Shown here: piece by piece, positions 5,928-6,075 of the stretch
Numbering within the stretch: the first letter of the stretch is position 1
Layout of the letters: each line of letters starts with the position of its first letter
Source of the DNA: BMS3ABIN04 sp965554225
GTDB taxonomy: Bacteria; Bacteroidota; Ignavibacteria; Ignavibacteriales; Melioribacteraceae
Assembly (NCBI GenBank): GCA_965554225.1
Contig: CBEVZC010000162.1
Location: 1-6,075 of the forward strand
Length of the DNA: 6,075 nt
Direction of reading: 5' to 3'
Program-made: the position numbers and the translations under genes
Notes under the pieces: model-generated
The model's database searches: none
What the model was told of the DNA's origin: nothing
Seen by the model: only the letters and a program-made list of their open reading frames with translations

Positions 5928-6075
5928 ATGAAAGAATTATTTAAATTAAGACACGAAATACACATGCATCCGGAAGTATCAAATAATGAATTTGCCACAT
6001 CTGAAAGAATTTTGGTTTTCATTCAAAAATATTCACCGGATGAAGTAATTAAATTAGGTAAAACCGGTTTGATCT
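5928..6075 (+). CDS. M20-family amidohydrolase/peptidase, N-terminal part (cut by window end)
   Basis: Only 49 codons are in view. They begin MKELFKLRHEIHMHPEVS and continue with NNEFATSERILVFIQKY. The LRHEIHMHPE block (residues 7-16), an acidic residue a few positions on (E21) and a T-S-E-R-I helix are typical of the M20D group, where the sequence runs LRRxLHxHPELSxxEFxT. Those enzymes are metal-dependent cytoplasmic hydrolases of N-acyl amino acids, hippurate or indole-acetyl-amino acid conjugates. The catalytic metal ligands lie beyond the window, so activity and substrate cannot be judged. There is no signal peptide. The gene follows two relics on the same strand but shares no obvious function with them. 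Confidence 0.85.
   Translation, partial: MKELFKLRHEIHMHPEVSNNEFATSERILVFIQKYSPDEVIKLGKTGLI

Noticed and set aside
1..6075. CRISPR array, tRNA, rRNA, insertion sequence or intact novel system
   Set aside because: I saw no regularly spaced repeats, no tRNA cloverleaf or TTCRA-type arms, no rRNA signature, no transposase motif and no terminal inverted repeats. The four real genes belong to known families.

Overview
The window is AT-rich bacterial chromosome that looks like Bacteroidota or a relative in the FCB group, possibly Ignavibacteria-like. Four things point that way. It has a long Tsp/Prc-type S41 protease with a lipoprotein signal. It has a secreted DUF5060/DUF4038 glycosidase-like protein whose C-terminal module resembles those common in that group. 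One promoter matches the Bacteroidota pattern TTTG-N20-TAnnTTTG. Codon use is A/T-rich throughout. Clear Shine-Dalgarno sequences lie before three of the four genes, which is less typical of Bacteroidia proper and fits a deeper branch. Taxonomy is inferred from these features only.

Layout. A minus-strand ybaK-type aminoacyl-tRNA deacylase (46-519) is followed by about 500 bases with no convincing gene. A plus-strand 700-residue secreted protein starts at a TTG codon (1029-3131). It has a signal peptide, a DUF5060 domain, an apiosidase-like DUF4038 barrel, a putative collagen-binding-type beta domain, and a C-terminal module that stops abruptly. It converges on a minus-strand prc-like C-terminal processing protease (3198-5267) across a 66-base gap holding a 10-bp inverted repeat. 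The right edge carries the first 49 codons of an M20-family amidohydrolase/peptidase (5928 onward).

The least ordinary part is the 660-base gap between the protease and the M20 gene, which holds two dead-gene relics on the plus strand. The first (5378-5488) is the N-terminal third of an MmcQ/YjbR-family protein. The second (5691-5837) is the N-terminal winged-helix segment of an AbiEi-type antitoxin. It has lost its ATG and is cut by a stop, and neither the rest of the antitoxin nor its AbiEii toxin partner is present. A well-formed Bacteroidota-type promoter still sits just upstream of the antitoxin relic and may now serve the M20 gene.

The intact genes do not form an operon or a shared pathway. 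They cover tRNA proofreading, extracellular glycan attack, envelope proteolysis and amide hydrolysis. I see no intact novel system, CRISPR array, rRNA, tRNA or insertion sequence. The main points of interest are the eroded toxin-antitoxin and MmcQ remnants and the oddities of the glycosidase-like protein.
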